Assembly: GCA_002331625.1 (NCBI GenBank)
Contig: DCZN01000041.1
Span: 17,346-81,345, forward strand
Source: Nitrospira sp. UBA2083
GTDB taxonomy: Bacteria > Nitrospirota > Nitrospiria > Nitrospirales > Nitrospiraceae
Direction: 5' to 3'
Length of the DNA stretch: 64,000 nt
Shown one piece after another: positions 1-8,772 of the stretch. Within the stretch, counting starts at the first letter, position 1, and every line of letters starts with the position of its first letter. The notes under the pieces were generated by a model, which saw only the letters and a program-made list of their open reading frames with translations, had not been told where the DNA came from and did not search any database. A program made the translations under genes and the position numbers.

Positions 1-378
1 ACGGGCCATGCGGAATCGGTGGAAGTCACGTACGATCCAACAAAGGTCACGTACAAGAAATTGTTGGAAGCTTTTTGGCACAACGTTGATCCCCTCACGC
101 CAAATGCGCAATTCTGTGACCATGGCAGCCAATATCGGTCGGCGGTGTTCTATTCGACTAACGAAGAGATGCGACAGGCGGAAGAATCAAAAGCAGCCAT
201 CGAGCAATCAAAGAAGTTCGCCACACCGATCATGACGCAACTGGTCCCCGCCTCGACGTTTTACCAGGCGGAAGAGGATCACCAGGACTACTACAAGAGG
301 AACCCGCTCCGGTACAAGTACTACAAATATGGGTGCGGCCGGGCCCAACGGCTGGAAGCCTTGTGGGGGAAATCGTAG
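1..378 (+). CDS. msrA: Peptide-methionine (S)-S-oxide reductase MsrA, C-terminal part
   Basis: The reading frame is open from base 1, so the gene begins before the window. MsrA reduces methionine-S-sulfoxide in damaged proteins. The visible 125 residues carry the typical MsrA middle and C-terminus: a VEVTYDP segment, the FWHNVDP stretch, the FCDHGSQYRSAVFY motif that shapes the active site, and the tail motif EDHQDYY. The catalytic GCFW cysteine lies upstream, outside the window. The similarity is strong; only the missing N-terminus limits the call. No obvious terminator follows. Confidence 0.93.
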   Translation, partial: TGHAESVEVTYDPTKVTYKKLLEAFWHNVDPLTPNAQFCDHGSQYRSAVFYSTNEEMRQAEESKAAIEQSKKFATPIMTQLVPASTFYQAEEDHQDYYKRNPLRYKYYKYGCGRAQRLEALWGKS

Positions 379-730
379 CGATCAGCACCTGAAGATAGGC
401 GGAAGGATGGCCCTGGAGCACACATGTGCAGGGCATGACGAATGATTGCGTTGTGCCTCACTGAGGCCGCACGTAGTCGGGAAAGTCATCCAGTGGTGGG
501 ACTTCTGACGGAGAAGCGTGCTGGCCGTAGATTCCTTTCTTATTTCCTAGGCTAACAACTCAAGCTTCAGCAAATCCCGAACCAGTAATGTAGACTTCGT
601 ACCTCAACTGACAAGTCTTAATCATACATGCCAAAATTGCAGTCGGTACCCAGCGCCATCTTGACGCGGACGCGGTCCTCTGCCACAAAGAACACCAAAA
701 CAGTTTGGTAAAACGTTAGGAAGGGCGACG
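379..730. other. Intergenic region without a recognisable gene
   Basis: These 352 bases separate msrA from the aminotransferase gene. I see no convincing ORF, RNA gene or hairpin terminator. A purine-rich ribosome binding site (AGGAAGGG) lies just before the start at 731. A TTGACG at 661 has no acceptable -10 box at normal spacing. Confidence 0.5.
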
Positions 731-1891
731 ATGATGCGCACAGTTAGTCGACGGATGGCGGATCTGGCTCAATCGGAAATTCGGGCGATGACCCAGGCTT
801 GCGCCAGTGTGAAGGGCCTGAATATGGCGCAGGGGGTTTGTGATACGCCGGTTCCGCCGATTGTGCTTGAAGGCGCAGAACAGGCGATCAGAGACGGGTA
901 CAACGTATACACGCGATTTGATGGGGTGCCGGCGTTGCGGGAGGCCCTTGCGAACAAATTAGCCCACTACAATAGAATCCAGGCAGACCCTGAAACCGAC
1001 ATCACCGTCAGCGCCGGAGCCACCGGAGCATTTCATTCTGCCTGCGCGGCGCTGCTCAATCCTGGCGATGAAGTCATTCTCTTTGAGCCGTACTACCAGT
1101 ACCACATCAGCGCTCTCTTAGCTGTCGAAGCGGTGCCGGTGGCTGTCCCGATGCGACCACCGACTTGGTCCTATTCGATGAGTCAGCTGGAACAGGTTGT
1201 CACGTTGAAGACGAAAGCCATTGTCGTCAATTCCCCTGGCAACCCCTCGGGTAAGGTCTACAGCCAATCTGAGCTCGAGGCATTGGCGGACTTTGCCTGC
1301 CGACATGACCTCTTTGTCTTCACCGACGAAATCTATGAGTACTTCCTCTATGACGGACGAGGTCATATCAGCATAGCGTCGTTCCCGGAAATGGCTGAGC
1401 GAACGGTGACGATCGGTGGGTACTCCAAGACGTTCAGCGTGACCGGCTGGCGGATCGGCTACAGTGTGGCAGCCTCACAGTGGGCCAAAGCGATCGGTGC
1501 GATGAACGATCTGCTCTATGTCTGTGCGCCGGCGCCTCTCCAGATGGGTGTGGCGCGAGGCATCCGAGAATTGCCGGATAGTTTTTATCAGAGTCAAGCT
1601 CAAGAGTATCAGCGTAAACGAGAGACATTCTGCAACGCCTTGGCTCAGGTGGGGTTGACTCCTTCCTTCCCCGAGGGGGCGTATTATGTGTTGGCCAACG
1701 CGTCACGTCTTCCGGGTGAAACCGGGAAAGCTCGCACCATGTATCTCTTGGACAAAACCGGTGTCGCTGGTGTGCCAGGAGAGGCATTTTTCTCAAGCAA
1801 GGTCGGGGCTGATTTTATCCGATTCAGCTATGCCAAGACGGACCACGATCTCACCGAAGCGTGCCGCCGATTGACCAACCCTGCCTTCTAA
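731..1891 (+). CDS. PLP-dependent class I/II aminotransferase (aspartate/kynurenine type)
   Basis: This 386-residue fold-type I aminotransferase has the usual landmarks. The NSPGNPSG motif binds cofactor and substrate, the DEIYE motif contains the aspartate that pairs with the pyridine nitrogen, and the PLP-binding lysine is in GYSKTFSVTGWR (about K233). A C-terminal arginine in the IRFSYA segment would bind the substrate carboxylate. The length fits aspartate, kynurenine or methionine aminotransferases. The sequence alone does not give the amino donor. A Shine-Dalgarno AGGAAGGG precedes the ATG. It stands alone, with a lipoprotein gene 62 bp downstream. Confidence 0.85.
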   Translation: MMRTVSRRMADLAQSEIRAMTQACASVKGLNMAQGVCDTPVPPIVLEGAEQAIRDGYNVYTRFDGVPALREALANKLAHYNRIQADPETDITVSAGATGAFHSACAALLNPGDEVILFEPYYQYHISALLAVEAVPVAVPMRPPTWSYSMSQLEQVVTLKTKAIVVNSPGNPSGKVYSQSELEALADFACRHDLFVFTDEIYEYFLYDGRGHISIASFPEMAERTVTIGGYSKTFSVTGWRIGYSVAASQWAKAIGAMNDLLYVCAPAPLQMGVARGIRELPDSFYQSQAQEYQRKRETFCNALAQVGLTPSFPEGAYYVLANASRLPGETGKARTMYLLDKTGVAGVPGEAFFSSKVGADFIRFSYAKTDHDLTEACRRLTNPAF

Positions 1892-1953
1892 CGCCTCACA
1901 CAATAGTCATCGGTCACTTGCCAGAAACGCAGGCTCATGGTATCAAGCCACCT

Positions 1954-2406
1954 ATGTGTTTCTACCAGGCGACACGGTTTATGATTGCTGCGGCACTCTT
2001 CGTCGCAGGATGCAGTCAGCATGCACCAGGCCACCACGCTCTTTCCCACAATCCGCATGCTCCTGACCGTTCCATTCTGGTGGGAGAGTGGGACTATGAG
2101 GATGGTGGCACGGTTGTCCTCCGACTTGATGAGCAGGGCAACGGGACCTACGCCTTCAAGGACGGGCGCTTTGAAACACACCACTTTGACGGTCAATCCT
2201 GGAGTGGGAAATGGTATCAACGAGAAAATGATCGGGACGGCGGTTTCCTGATCAGGCTCTCACCGGACCGCACCGAGGGGGAGGGGGCCTGGTGGTATGA
2301 TCGAATTGGCCCCAACACGTCACCATCCGAGAAAGGTGGGACCTTCCGCCTAAGTCGGAAGACATCCGTCACACGTCTGAGCGAGACCCCTCCGCCTCCA
2401 CCGTGA
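1954..2406 (+). CDS. Small putative lipoprotein of unknown function
   Basis: I chose the ATG at 1954 because it gives a short signal peptide ending in a lipobox (FVAGC, Cys20); the reading frame itself is open from 1861. A lipidated, periplasm- or outer-membrane-anchored protein of about 150 residues is predicted. The mature part begins with a His/Pro-rich linker, then a WDYEDGG to SWSGKWYQ region rich in Trp, Gly and charged residues that looks like a small beta-barrel or lipocalin-like fold. It ends in a run of prolines. I do not recognise a named family. Confidence 0.6.
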   Translation: MCFYQATRFMIAAALFVAGCSQHAPGHHALSHNPHAPDRSILVGEWDYEDGGTVVLRLDEQGNGTYAFKDGRFETHHFDGQSWSGKWYQRENDRDGGFLIRLSPDRTEGEGAWWYDRIGPNTSPSEKGGTFRLSRKTSVTRLSETPPPPP

Positions 2407-2434
2407 CGTTCCCCGCCAATCCGAGACACCCTGG

Positions 2435-3253
2435 TTATTGGACCACGGGCGTCATGAGTGCAAGTTCTCGTGTGAGGGCATCAGGACACTGGGGACTTGT
2501 GGCGACGATCCCGCGGTAGCGAGGCTCAGACCGATTGAACGTCAATTCCCGTCTGTTCCCGTCTACGATGGTCCCTCCTGCTTCAGTGATCAACAGAGCC
2601 CCGGCAGCCACATCCCATTCATTTTCCGGTTCCCAGGTGGCCACCGCTTCGATGCGGCCACTCGCCGTCAACGCGAGGGACCAGGCGATGGAAAGCATGG
2701 GGCGGTTCTCGGCAGCCGATTCGAGTGCCGTGAAACGGCCGATTTGCCGTTCCCAGGGACTCAACGCAATGACCGGTTGCCGGACACTGTGTGAAGGCTC
2801 TACACAAACCAGCTGGTGATTGAGGTAAAGCCCTTCCCCTCTGATGGCGCTGAACAACTCATCTGTGGATGGATTGTAGACCGCCGCCACGACCGGATGA
2901 TGTTCCTCAATGAGTGCCACGGAAATGCAAAACTCCGGCTGGCCGCTGATAAAGGCCTTGGTCCCATCAATCGGATCCACCACCCAGACTCGTGATTTCT
3001 GAAGTCTTTTCCCATCATCCACTGATTCCTCTGATAACCATCCATCCTGGGGAAATGCGGACATGAGGTGGGCATGAAGAATGTCATTGACCGCCAGGTC
3101 TGCCGAGGTCACCGGAGACTGATCCGGTTTGCGGACGATCTCAAATCCCTTGGCGGCAAGCCGCAACGATTCCGTGCCGGCTGCTCGCATGGCGCTGACT
3201 AGTACTGTGAACTCCTCATTCCATGCCATAGCCGATCGTACCAGGCCCAGCAT
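2435..3253 (-). CDS. cysQ: 3'(2'),5'-bisphosphate nucleotidase / inositol monophosphatase family (CysQ-like)
   Basis: A Mg-dependent phosphatase of the inositol monophosphatase superfamily, 272 residues. Metal-binding motifs are visible: the SEES acidic motif after the GWLSEE turn, DPIDGT near residue 93, and the C-terminal WDVAAGALLITEAGG motif. Spacing and the AVYNPSTDELF segment favour CysQ, which removes phosphate from PAP formed in sulfate assimilation, over true inositol phosphatases. The start could also be the internal ATG at 3229; neither has a strong ribosome binding site. It is divergent from corA with only about 64 bp between. Confidence 0.8.
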   Translation of the reverse strand: MLGLVRSAMAWNEEFTVLVSAMRAAGTESLRLAAKGFEIVRKPDQSPVTSADLAVNDILHAHLMSAFPQDGWLSEESVDDGKRLQKSRVWVVDPIDGTKAFISGQPEFCISVALIEEHHPVVAAVYNPSTDELFSAIRGEGLYLNHQLVCVEPSHSVRQPVIALSPWERQIGRFTALESAAENRPMLSIAWSLALTASGRIEAVATWEPENEWDVAAGALLITEAGGTIVDGNRRELTFNRSEPRYRGIVATSPQCPDALTRELALMTPVVQ

Positions 3254-3317
3254 GAGATGGAAAGAAACGTCTCATACCTAACTTGACCTGACATCAGAAT
3301 CTGCGTACAAGCTCGAT

Positions 3318-4376
3318 GTGATGAAGCTCGTTCAGAAGCGGTCCAAGAAAACCGGCCTTTCCCCAGGCACGCTCATTCACATCGGCGAAAAACGTACGGA
3401 TCCCGTTCGGAGCACTCTCTTCAATTATGCGGGTGCTCGCTGCGACGAGCAGGTAGTCGAGGACGTCAATGACGTCCGACCTCCCGCCGATGAAACGGTG
3501 ACCTGGGTCAATGTCGGGGGAGTCCATAAAGTCGACGTCCTGGAGATTTTCGGGAAACACTTCGGGCTCCATCCCCTTCTCCTCGAAGACATCGCCAATA
3601 CTGATCAGCGTCCCAAGCTCGACGACTACGAAACCTATTTGTTTCTCGTGATGAAGATGCTCACCACCACCGACCGCGGAGATATTCTGGTGGAACAGGT
3701 CAGCTTTGTGCTTGGACGCAATTATGTCCTCTCGTTCCAGGAGAATGGGACGGATGTGTTTGGGGCCGTTCGAGATCGTCTCAAAGGTGGCAAGGGGAGA
3801 CTTCGTCAAAACGGGTCAGACTATCTCCTCTATGCACTGATTGATGCCGTCGTGGATCAATATTTTGCCGTCCTCGAAATGCTGGGCGAGCGTATTGAAT
3901 CCCTTCAGGAGCGGGTCATCGCCGACCCGAATCCGAACACCCTTCAGGATATTCATGCGCTGAAGCGGCAGCTGCTGTTCGTGCGTCGCGCGGTGTGGCC
4001 ATTACGGGAAGCAATCAACAATCTTTCTCGTTCGGAATGCCCGTATCTTCATGAGCCGACCCAGGTATTTTTCCGCGACGTCTATGACCATGTGGTGCAG
4101 ATCGTCGATACGATCGAGACGTTGCGTGAAATGGTCTCGGCGAGCCTCGATATCTATCTCTCCAGCGTCAGTTATCGACTGAATGCCGTGATGCGAGTCC
4201 TGACCGTCATCACTACGATCTTCATGCCGCTCAGCTTCATCGCTGGGATCTACGGCATGAATTTCGAGCATATGCCCGAACTGAAATGGCCGTGGGGATA
4301 CCCGATGGCCCTCGGCGTCATGGGGCTGGTCGCCGCCATCATGCTGATCGGATTTCGTCTGAAAAAGTGGTTGTAA
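3318..4376 (+). CDS. corA: Magnesium/cobalt transporter CorA
   Basis: A 352-residue CorA-family divalent cation channel of the inner membrane. The large cytoplasmic N-terminal domain ends in a long helix. Two transmembrane helices follow near the C-terminus, with the signature GMN (YGMNFEHMPEL) in the loop between them that forms the selectivity filter. The protein ends with the usual basic tail after TM2 (FRLKKWL). Length and motif placement match the family. Two adjacent ATG codons (3318 and 3321) are both possible starts. Confidence 0.95.
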   Translation: MMKLVQKRSKKTGLSPGTLIHIGEKRTDPVRSTLFNYAGARCDEQVVEDVNDVRPPADETVTWVNVGGVHKVDVLEIFGKHFGLHPLLLEDIANTDQRPKLDDYETYLFLVMKMLTTTDRGDILVEQVSFVLGRNYVLSFQENGTDVFGAVRDRLKGGKGRLRQNGSDYLLYALIDAVVDQYFAVLEMLGERIESLQERVIADPNPNTLQDIHALKRQLLFVRRAVWPLREAINNLSRSECPYLHEPTQVFFRDVYDHVVQIVDTIETLREMVSASLDIYLSSVSYRLNAVMRVLTVITTIFMPLSFIAGIYGMNFEHMPELKWPWGYPMALGVMGLVAAIMLIGFRLKKWL

Positions 4377-4390
4377 ATCAGAAGGTGTGT

Positions 4391-4732
4391 CTACTCTTGG
4401 ACTTCAACCTTGTCGACGAAATACGTCGTGTCCCCGAAACAACTGGTTGGGATGTACCGATATTCCTTGTAATGCAGGATCACGCGCTTTCCCATCACGT
4501 CCGTCAACTGGCCAGCAACTTTGTCATCTGAGATCGTAAATTGCCAAAGAACCGGAGCTGTACCCGGCACCGTCGTCATGGCCAATTCTCCTTCATGGGT
4601 CTTGCAAAGCCATCCTTTCGTCGAAAACTTTTGAATGTACCCTGCTCGGTTTCCGTCGGAGTAGGTCCAGTTAAATGCGACGATCAGGTAGGCAGACCCG
4701 AGAAAGACAAGGAGTGTTACGAATAATTTCAC
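4391..4732 (-). CDS. Membrane-anchored protein of unknown function
   Basis: This 113-residue protein starts with GTG behind a good ribosome binding site (GAGGAGATCCCT). The first 20 residues form one hydrophobic helix, either an anchor or an uncleaved signal. The rest is soluble and contains the pattern YSDGNRAGYIQKFS, KGWLCKTHEGELAM and PTSCFGDTTYFV. I recall homologues with this pattern in many proteobacteria, sometimes misnamed 6-phosphogluconate dehydrogenase; no enzymatic domain is visible here. The two cysteines are the conserved-looking positions. It lies 14 bp upstream of the leuD stop and could be the last gene of the leuCD unit or independent. Confidence 0.65.
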   Translation of the reverse strand: MKLFVTLLVFLGSAYLIVAFNWTYSDGNRAGYIQKFSTKGWLCKTHEGELAMTTVPGTAPVLWQFTISDDKVAGQLTDVMGKRVILHYKEYRYIPTSCFGDTTYFVDKVEVQE

Positions 4733-4746
4733 AGGGATCTCCTCAA

Positions 4747-5370
4747 TTATGAAGGAATGTCACTGAACAGCCACGGTGCTTCGCTCTTTCGTCGAATTTC
4801 ATAGGCGGTAATTGCGCTCTCATGCTGGAGGGTCAGGCCGATCGAATCGAGCCCTCGATAGAGGCAATCTTTACGAAAGGGGTCAATCTCAAACCGATAC
4901 ATGGTCCCGTTGGGAGTCGTCACTGTTTGATGACCCAGATCCACCGTGAGTCGGTATCCCTCAGTGCTCAGCACGTCTTTCATGATGGGTAGCACTTCCT
5001 CTGTTTTCAGGACGATCGGGAGGATTCCGTTCTGGAAACAGTTATTGTAGAAAATGTCCGCAAAGCTCGGCGCGATGAGACACCGAAATCCTTGATCCAG
5101 CAGCGCCCATGGTGCATGTTCACGGGACGAACCGCAGCCGAAATTGTCTCGGGTGATGAGAATGGTTGCGGCCTGATACCGGGCTTGGTTCAGAAAAAAT
5201 AGCGGGTCTTGTGAACCGTCTTGTTGCTTTCGCCAATCGTAGAACAGACCTTCCCTGAGCCCCGTACGCTTGATCGTCTTCAGAAATTGCTTCGGTATGA
5301 TTTGATCTGTGTCGACGTTCACACGATCCAAGGGAGCAACAAGACCAGTCAGTGTCGTGAAAGCTTCCAT
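4747..5370 (-). CDS. leuD: 3-isopropylmalate dehydratase small subunit LeuD
   Basis: LeuD is the swivel domain of isopropylmalate isomerase, second step of leucine synthesis; with citramalate it also serves the citramalate route to isoleucine. Characteristic segments are the N-terminal [17 protein letters not shown] motif, the [13 protein letters not shown] substrate loop and the [16 protein letters not shown] stretch. I chose the ATG at 5370 (207 residues) because it lies 7 bp after the leuC stop and is preceded by GGAG. A longer frame reaching 5427 would overlap leuC. The two genes are clearly one unit. Confidence 0.93.
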   Translation of the reverse strand: MEAFTTLTGLVAPLDRVNVDTDQIIPKQFLKTIKRTGLREGLFYDWRKQQDGSQDPLFFLNQARYQAATILITRDNFGCGSSREHAPWALLDQGFRCLIAPSFADIFYNNCFQNGILPIVLKTEEVLPIMKDVLSTEGYRLTVDLGHQTVTTPNGTMYRFEIDPFRKDCLYRGLDSIGLTLQHESAITAYEIRRKSEAPWLFSDIPS

Positions 5371-5377
5371 TGCGTCA

Positions 5378-6781
5378 TCAACTCCAGTGTCTAATGTCAA
5401 CGAAGTGTCCCTCAATGGCCGCGGCAACTGCCATCGCCGGCGACACTAGGTGCGTGCGACCTCCGGCACCTTGGCGTCCTTCAAAGTTTCGATTGCTTGT
5501 GGACGCACATCGTTCACCGGGTCGTAGCACATCGGCATTCATGGCCAGACACATACTGCACCCGGCCTCGCGCCACTCGAACCCGGCTTCGCGGAATACC
5601 CGGTCCAACCCTTCGGCTTCCGCCTGTTGTTTGACCAGGCCCGATCCTGGAACCACCATCGCATGCACGGTCTTTGAGACCTTCTTGCCCTTCGCGAAGC
5701 TTGCTGCAAGCCGGAGATCTTCGATCCTTGAGTTGGTGCAGGACCCGATAAAGACCTTGTCGATCGTAATGTCCGTAACCGGCATATTGGGTGACAGCCC
5801 CATATAGACTAATGCTCGCTCAGCTTCGTTCTTCGTTTTCTCGTCCGACATCGTTCGAGGGTCGGGAACCGTTTGATCCACGCCTATTACCATCCCAGGA
5901 TTTGTGCCCCAACTGACTTGCGGGGCAATCCGTTCAGCTTCTAATACGACGCTCCGATCGTACGTGGCATCCGTATCAGTCTTGAGTTGTTGCCACATCC
6001 GCACAGCCCGATCAAAGAGGTCTCCCTTAGGGGCAAGAGGTCGTCCTTTCAGGTAGGCATAGGTCTTGTCATCAGGTGCCACCATACCGGCACGCGCTCC
6101 TCCCTCAATGGACATGTTGCAGAGGGTCATCCGACCTTCCATGCTGAGGGCTCCAATTGCCGAGCCGGTATATTCGATGACATAGCCGGTCCCCCCGGCC
6201 GTCCCGATCTTGCCAATGATCGCAAGAATAATGTCCTTGGCCGAACAGCGCTCAGAAAGTTTCCCATCGACCCGCATCTCCATGGTTTTGGGCCGTTTCT
6301 GGACTAAACATTGAGTAGCCAACACGTGCTCGACTTCACTCGTCCCGATGCCAAATGCCAAGGCCCCAAATGCTCCATGGGTAGATGTGTGAGAATCACC
6401 GCAGACGATCGTGGTACCGGGGAGGGTGAATCCTTGTTCGGGTCCTATAACATGGACGATACCCTGGCGGATATCGCTCATGTTGAACAGGGTGATGCCA
6501 AAGTCCTTGCAATTATCCTCAAGCGTTCGAATTTGAAGCGCGCTCACCTGATCAGCGATTCCAAGGCGGCGGTCTGTAGTCGGAACATTGTGATCCGGTA
6601 CCGCAAGTGTTGCGGCCGGTCGTCGTGGGCGTCGACCGGCAAGCTTCAGCCCCTCGAAGGCCTGGGGAGAAGTCACTTCGTGCACTAACTGTCGATCGAT
6701 GTACAGGAGGGTGGTCCCGTCGGGTTCCTCCCGTACGAGATGCGAATCCCAAATCTTGTCGAACAACGTCTTTCCCGCCAT
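5378..6781 (-). CDS. leuC: 3-isopropylmalate dehydratase large subunit LeuC
   Basis: Aconitase-family large subunit, 467 residues from the ATG at 6781, which has GGAG six bases upstream. Iron-sulfur ligands are visible in [11 protein letters not shown] and the later CSMCL pair. The N-terminal [25 protein letters not shown] and the C-terminal [20 protein letters not shown] are typical of LeuC. It isomerises 2- to 3-isopropylmalate together with LeuD, and citramalate to 3-methylmalate in organisms using CimA; a cimA gene is in this window at 48.9 kb. A TATAAT box sits about 35 bp upstream. Confidence 0.95.
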   Translation of the reverse strand: MAGKTLFDKIWDSHLVREEPDGTTLLYIDRQLVHEVTSPQAFEGLKLAGRRPRRPAATLAVPDHNVPTTDRRLGIADQVSALQIRTLEDNCKDFGITLFNMSDIRQGIVHVIGPEQGFTLPGTTIVCGDSHTSTHGAFGALAFGIGTSEVEHVLATQCLVQKRPKTMEMRVDGKLSERCSAKDIILAIIGKIGTAGGTGYVIEYTGSAIGALSMEGRMTLCNMSIEGGARAGMVAPDDKTYAYLKGRPLAPKGDLFDRAVRMWQQLKTDTDATYDRSVVLEAERIAPQVSWGTNPGMVIGVDQTVPDPRTMSDEKTKNEAERALVYMGLSPNMPVTDITIDKVFIGSCTNSRIEDLRLAASFAKGKKVSKTVHAMVVPGSGLVKQQAEAEGLDRVFREAGFEWREAGCSMCLAMNADVLRPGERCASTSNRNFEGRQGAGGRTHLVSPAMAVAAAIEGHFVDIRHWS

Positions 6782-6815
6782 GAGTGCTCCTACCATTGAG
6801 GTAATCGAGGGGCCC

Positions 6816-6846
6816 ATTATACAGAGAAGTCCTATAGTCTTGACAA
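6816..6846 (-). promoter_or_regulatory. Candidate sigma70 promoter of leuC-leuD
   Basis: Read on the minus strand, TTGTCA (6846-6841) and a perfect TATAAT (6821-6816) are separated by 19 bases. Transcription would begin near 6809, about 28 bases before the leuC ATG. The spacer is longer than the ideal 17, so the -35 assignment is the weaker half. Confidence 0.45.
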
Positions 6847-6870
6847 GGTACCTACGAAGCTTGCGCGACC

Positions 6871-7368
6871 GTGCAGGTCGTGTTACCACACACGCTTGTG
6901 AACACGATGCCGTGGAAGGAACCAGCTATTGTCGATTGGACGCAGCGATTGTTGGACAGCTATCGCCATTGGATAAGAAACGATCTGGTTGAGCGGACAG
7001 CTGATACCAGACACCAGGCCCGCACGCTGTTCGAAGTCCCATTTGTTATTGTGTCTCATGGCACAGAACAGGATCCAATTCTGAACTATGGCAATCAAGC
7101 TGCATTGGATCTCTGGGAGATGTCTTGGGAAAAGTTCACCACAACACCGTCTCGACTGACGGCCGAAGTCGGAGATCGGATCGAGCGAGGACGGATGCTG
7201 GAACGAGCAAGAGTCGATGGATATTTCAAAGGGTACCGAGGAGTGCGAATCTCTTCAACGGGGAGGCGTTTTCTTGTCGAGCAAGCTGTGATCTGGAATG
7301 TGATCGATCCGACGGGAAACCTGATTGGTCAGGCAGCGATGTTCTCGCACTGGTCCAATATACAATGA
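6871..7368 (+). CDS. MEKHLA domain-containing protein
   Basis: This 165-residue frame (GTG start; an ATG at 6907 is an alternative) matches the MEKHLA domain, a PAS-like module first noted at the C-terminus of plant HD-ZIP III factors and also found alone in bacteria. Recognisable segments are [49 protein letters not shown] and [10 protein letters not shown] sensory or small-ligand role is inferred from the PAS resemblance only. It is divergent from leuC, and its stop nearly abuts the convergent bcsS stop. Confidence 0.75.
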   Translation: MQVVLPHTLVNTMPWKEPAIVDWTQRLLDSYRHWIRNDLVERTADTRHQARTLFEVPFVIVSHGTEQDPILNYGNQAALDLWEMSWEKFTTTPSRLTAEVGDRIERGRMLERARVDGYFKGYRGVRISSTGRRFLVEQAVIWNVIDPTGNLIGQAAMFSHWSNIQ

Positions 7369-7369
7369 G

Positions 7370-8071
7370 TTAAAAGGGGAAATACACCTCGACTCCACCG
7401 TATCCACCACTGTGAAAGGAGGTGCTGTTCTGATACCCACCTTTGGCGAGCAGAAGAACCTTGCCGATCGATACTTCGACGAGAGGTCCTGTCTGCACTG
7501 CTCGAAAGTCTCCGTTGCCCATCCCGGCGATATCCCAGCCGGTATAGAGCGGGCAACAGCCTTTGTCAGATTTGTAGGTCAACAGTTTCCCTCGAAGGCG
7601 GCCCCAAAAAAAATTGTCGACATCGGCATAAGAACCAATGGCGTGGAGACTGCCTTTCTCATGCCAATAGAGAGCCTCAACTTGTCCAAAGGCCGCGATC
7701 TGATGATCAATCCTTGCGCTCGTGTTGAGGCGTTCTTCTTCGATCCTTCGAAGCTGCGGCCCTGCCAATGCAAGAAAGGTCCACCTGCCTAATGATTGGG
7801 ATATCCCGAGGGAAGGCACGACGAACTGGACGTTGGCGTCTAACAGCTGTCCAGAGCTCTTAAAGCTATATCCAAGACCAGCTGTCATGACTTGGGCAAA
7901 AAGCGAGGTTCCTCCTGACATGAGCAGAATCGGCGTTCGCACACCGAGATATCCGAAGTACTGTCGTTTATTGTCGATCTGGAAACCGGTGAAGACGTCA
8001 CCTGCCTGTGTACGGCTTGGAGCGATGGTTAGGATAAGTGTTGCCAGAAGGAGTAGTGTAAGTCGCGCCAT
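7370..8071 (-). CDS. bcsS: Cellulose biosynthesis protein BcsS
   Basis: A 233-residue exported protein with a clear signal peptide (residues 1-23, ending SRTQA). The mature sequence is a series of amphipathic strands with aromatic ends (GYLGVRTPIL, AGLGYSFKS, LLAKGGYQNS) and finishes in YFPF, as outer-membrane beta-barrels do. It resembles the BcsS family, which occurs beside cellulose synthase genes and whose biochemical role is not well defined. The start at 8071 overlaps the upstream PilZ gene by 43 bp and has a strong GAGGGGG ribosome binding site, which supports it. Third gene of a bcsA-pilZ-bcsS unit. Confidence 0.7.
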   Translation of the reverse strand: MARLTLLLLATLILTIAPSRTQAGDVFTGFQIDNKRQYFGYLGVRTPILLMSGGTSLFAQVMTAGLGYSFKSSGQLLDANVQFVVPSLGISQSLGRWTFLALAGPQLRRIEEERLNTSARIDHQIAAFGQVEALYWHEKGSLHAIGSYADVDNFFWGRLRGKLLTYKSDKGCCPLYTGWDIAGMGNGDFRAVQTGPLVEVSIGKVLLLAKGGYQNSTSFHSGGYGGVEVYFPF

Positions 8072-8772
8072 CGATTTTCCCCCTCATGAATCGACTCGAC
8101 CTGAAAGCGAACAACTGTGGAACAGCCCTGATGCGAGATGCCGATAGGCCTTGCCTTCAGCTTAACGAACCTGATTTGGAACAGCGCATTCCACAGACAT
8201 TCTGGGGAAAAATCAGAAAATTGAACAGAAAATCCGGTAAATGATAAATCTCGAGTGACACCTTTTATGATCGTGTTCTTGGTGAAGACGAAGCAGGTCG
8301 TGCGGATCGGAAGCCGAGGAATTAGCCTCTGGTCCTGGGAGTGAACGAGAGGGTAGCCTGTCCAACTGCGAATCCATTCCAACAACCCGTTCTTTGCAGG
8401 GTATGCATTGAGGACGCGAATAAATTGAGGAGAGACGGATAGATCATGGCATCTATGCGGCATGCTCGGTCCTGCCACAGGGGAATGAGCCAGCTGGATC
8501 ACAATGAGAACCTCACCGACCCCGATTTGTTGTTGGTATTTCACGTGTCCAGAGACCTTTGCCCATGATCCATCAAGCATGCGTATCACCACAGGTATTG
8601 AATGAAGATGGGCGAAGAGGGGAGTCGGGAGGAGGATATATATGTTTTCTCCGCAAACATCGAAAACTTCTCCTTCAATAGAATATCCATCTGTTGAGAC
8701 CTCACAAAGCGTTGATGAATCTATTCGACGGTGAGGCGATGGCGATCGAAGGGCGGTTACCTGATGCGTCAT
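8029..8772 (-). CDS. PilZ-domain protein coupled to bcsA
   Basis: 247 residues from an ATG whose last two bases form part of the bcsA stop (ATGA overlap), so translation is probably coupled. The C-terminal half is a PilZ domain with the cyclic-di-GMP signature: RLIPR (RxxxR) near residue 149 and DLSFTG (DxSxxG) after it. The N-terminal half has a beta-rich pattern that may be a second, degenerate YcgR-N or PilZ-like module. The last about 100 residues closely resemble the C-terminus of the neighbouring BcsA (FRVESIHEGENRWRDLH here, FRVESVERGEQHWRNVH there), so the two domains look like duplicates. Role inferred: c-di-GMP-responsive regulator of the synthase. Confidence 0.75.
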   Translation of the reverse strand: MTHQVTALRSPSPHRRIDSSTLCEVSTDGYSIEGEVFDVCGENIYILLPTPLFAHLHSIPVVIRMLDGSWAKVSGHVKYQQQIGVGEVLIVIQLAHSPVAGPSMPHRCHDLSVSPQFIRVLNAYPAKNGLLEWIRSWTGYPLVHSQDQRLIPRLPIRTTCFVFTKNTIIKGVTRDLSFTGFSVQFSDFSPECLWNALFQIRFVKLKARPIGISHQGCSTVVRFQVESIHEGENRWRDLHYSFWQHLS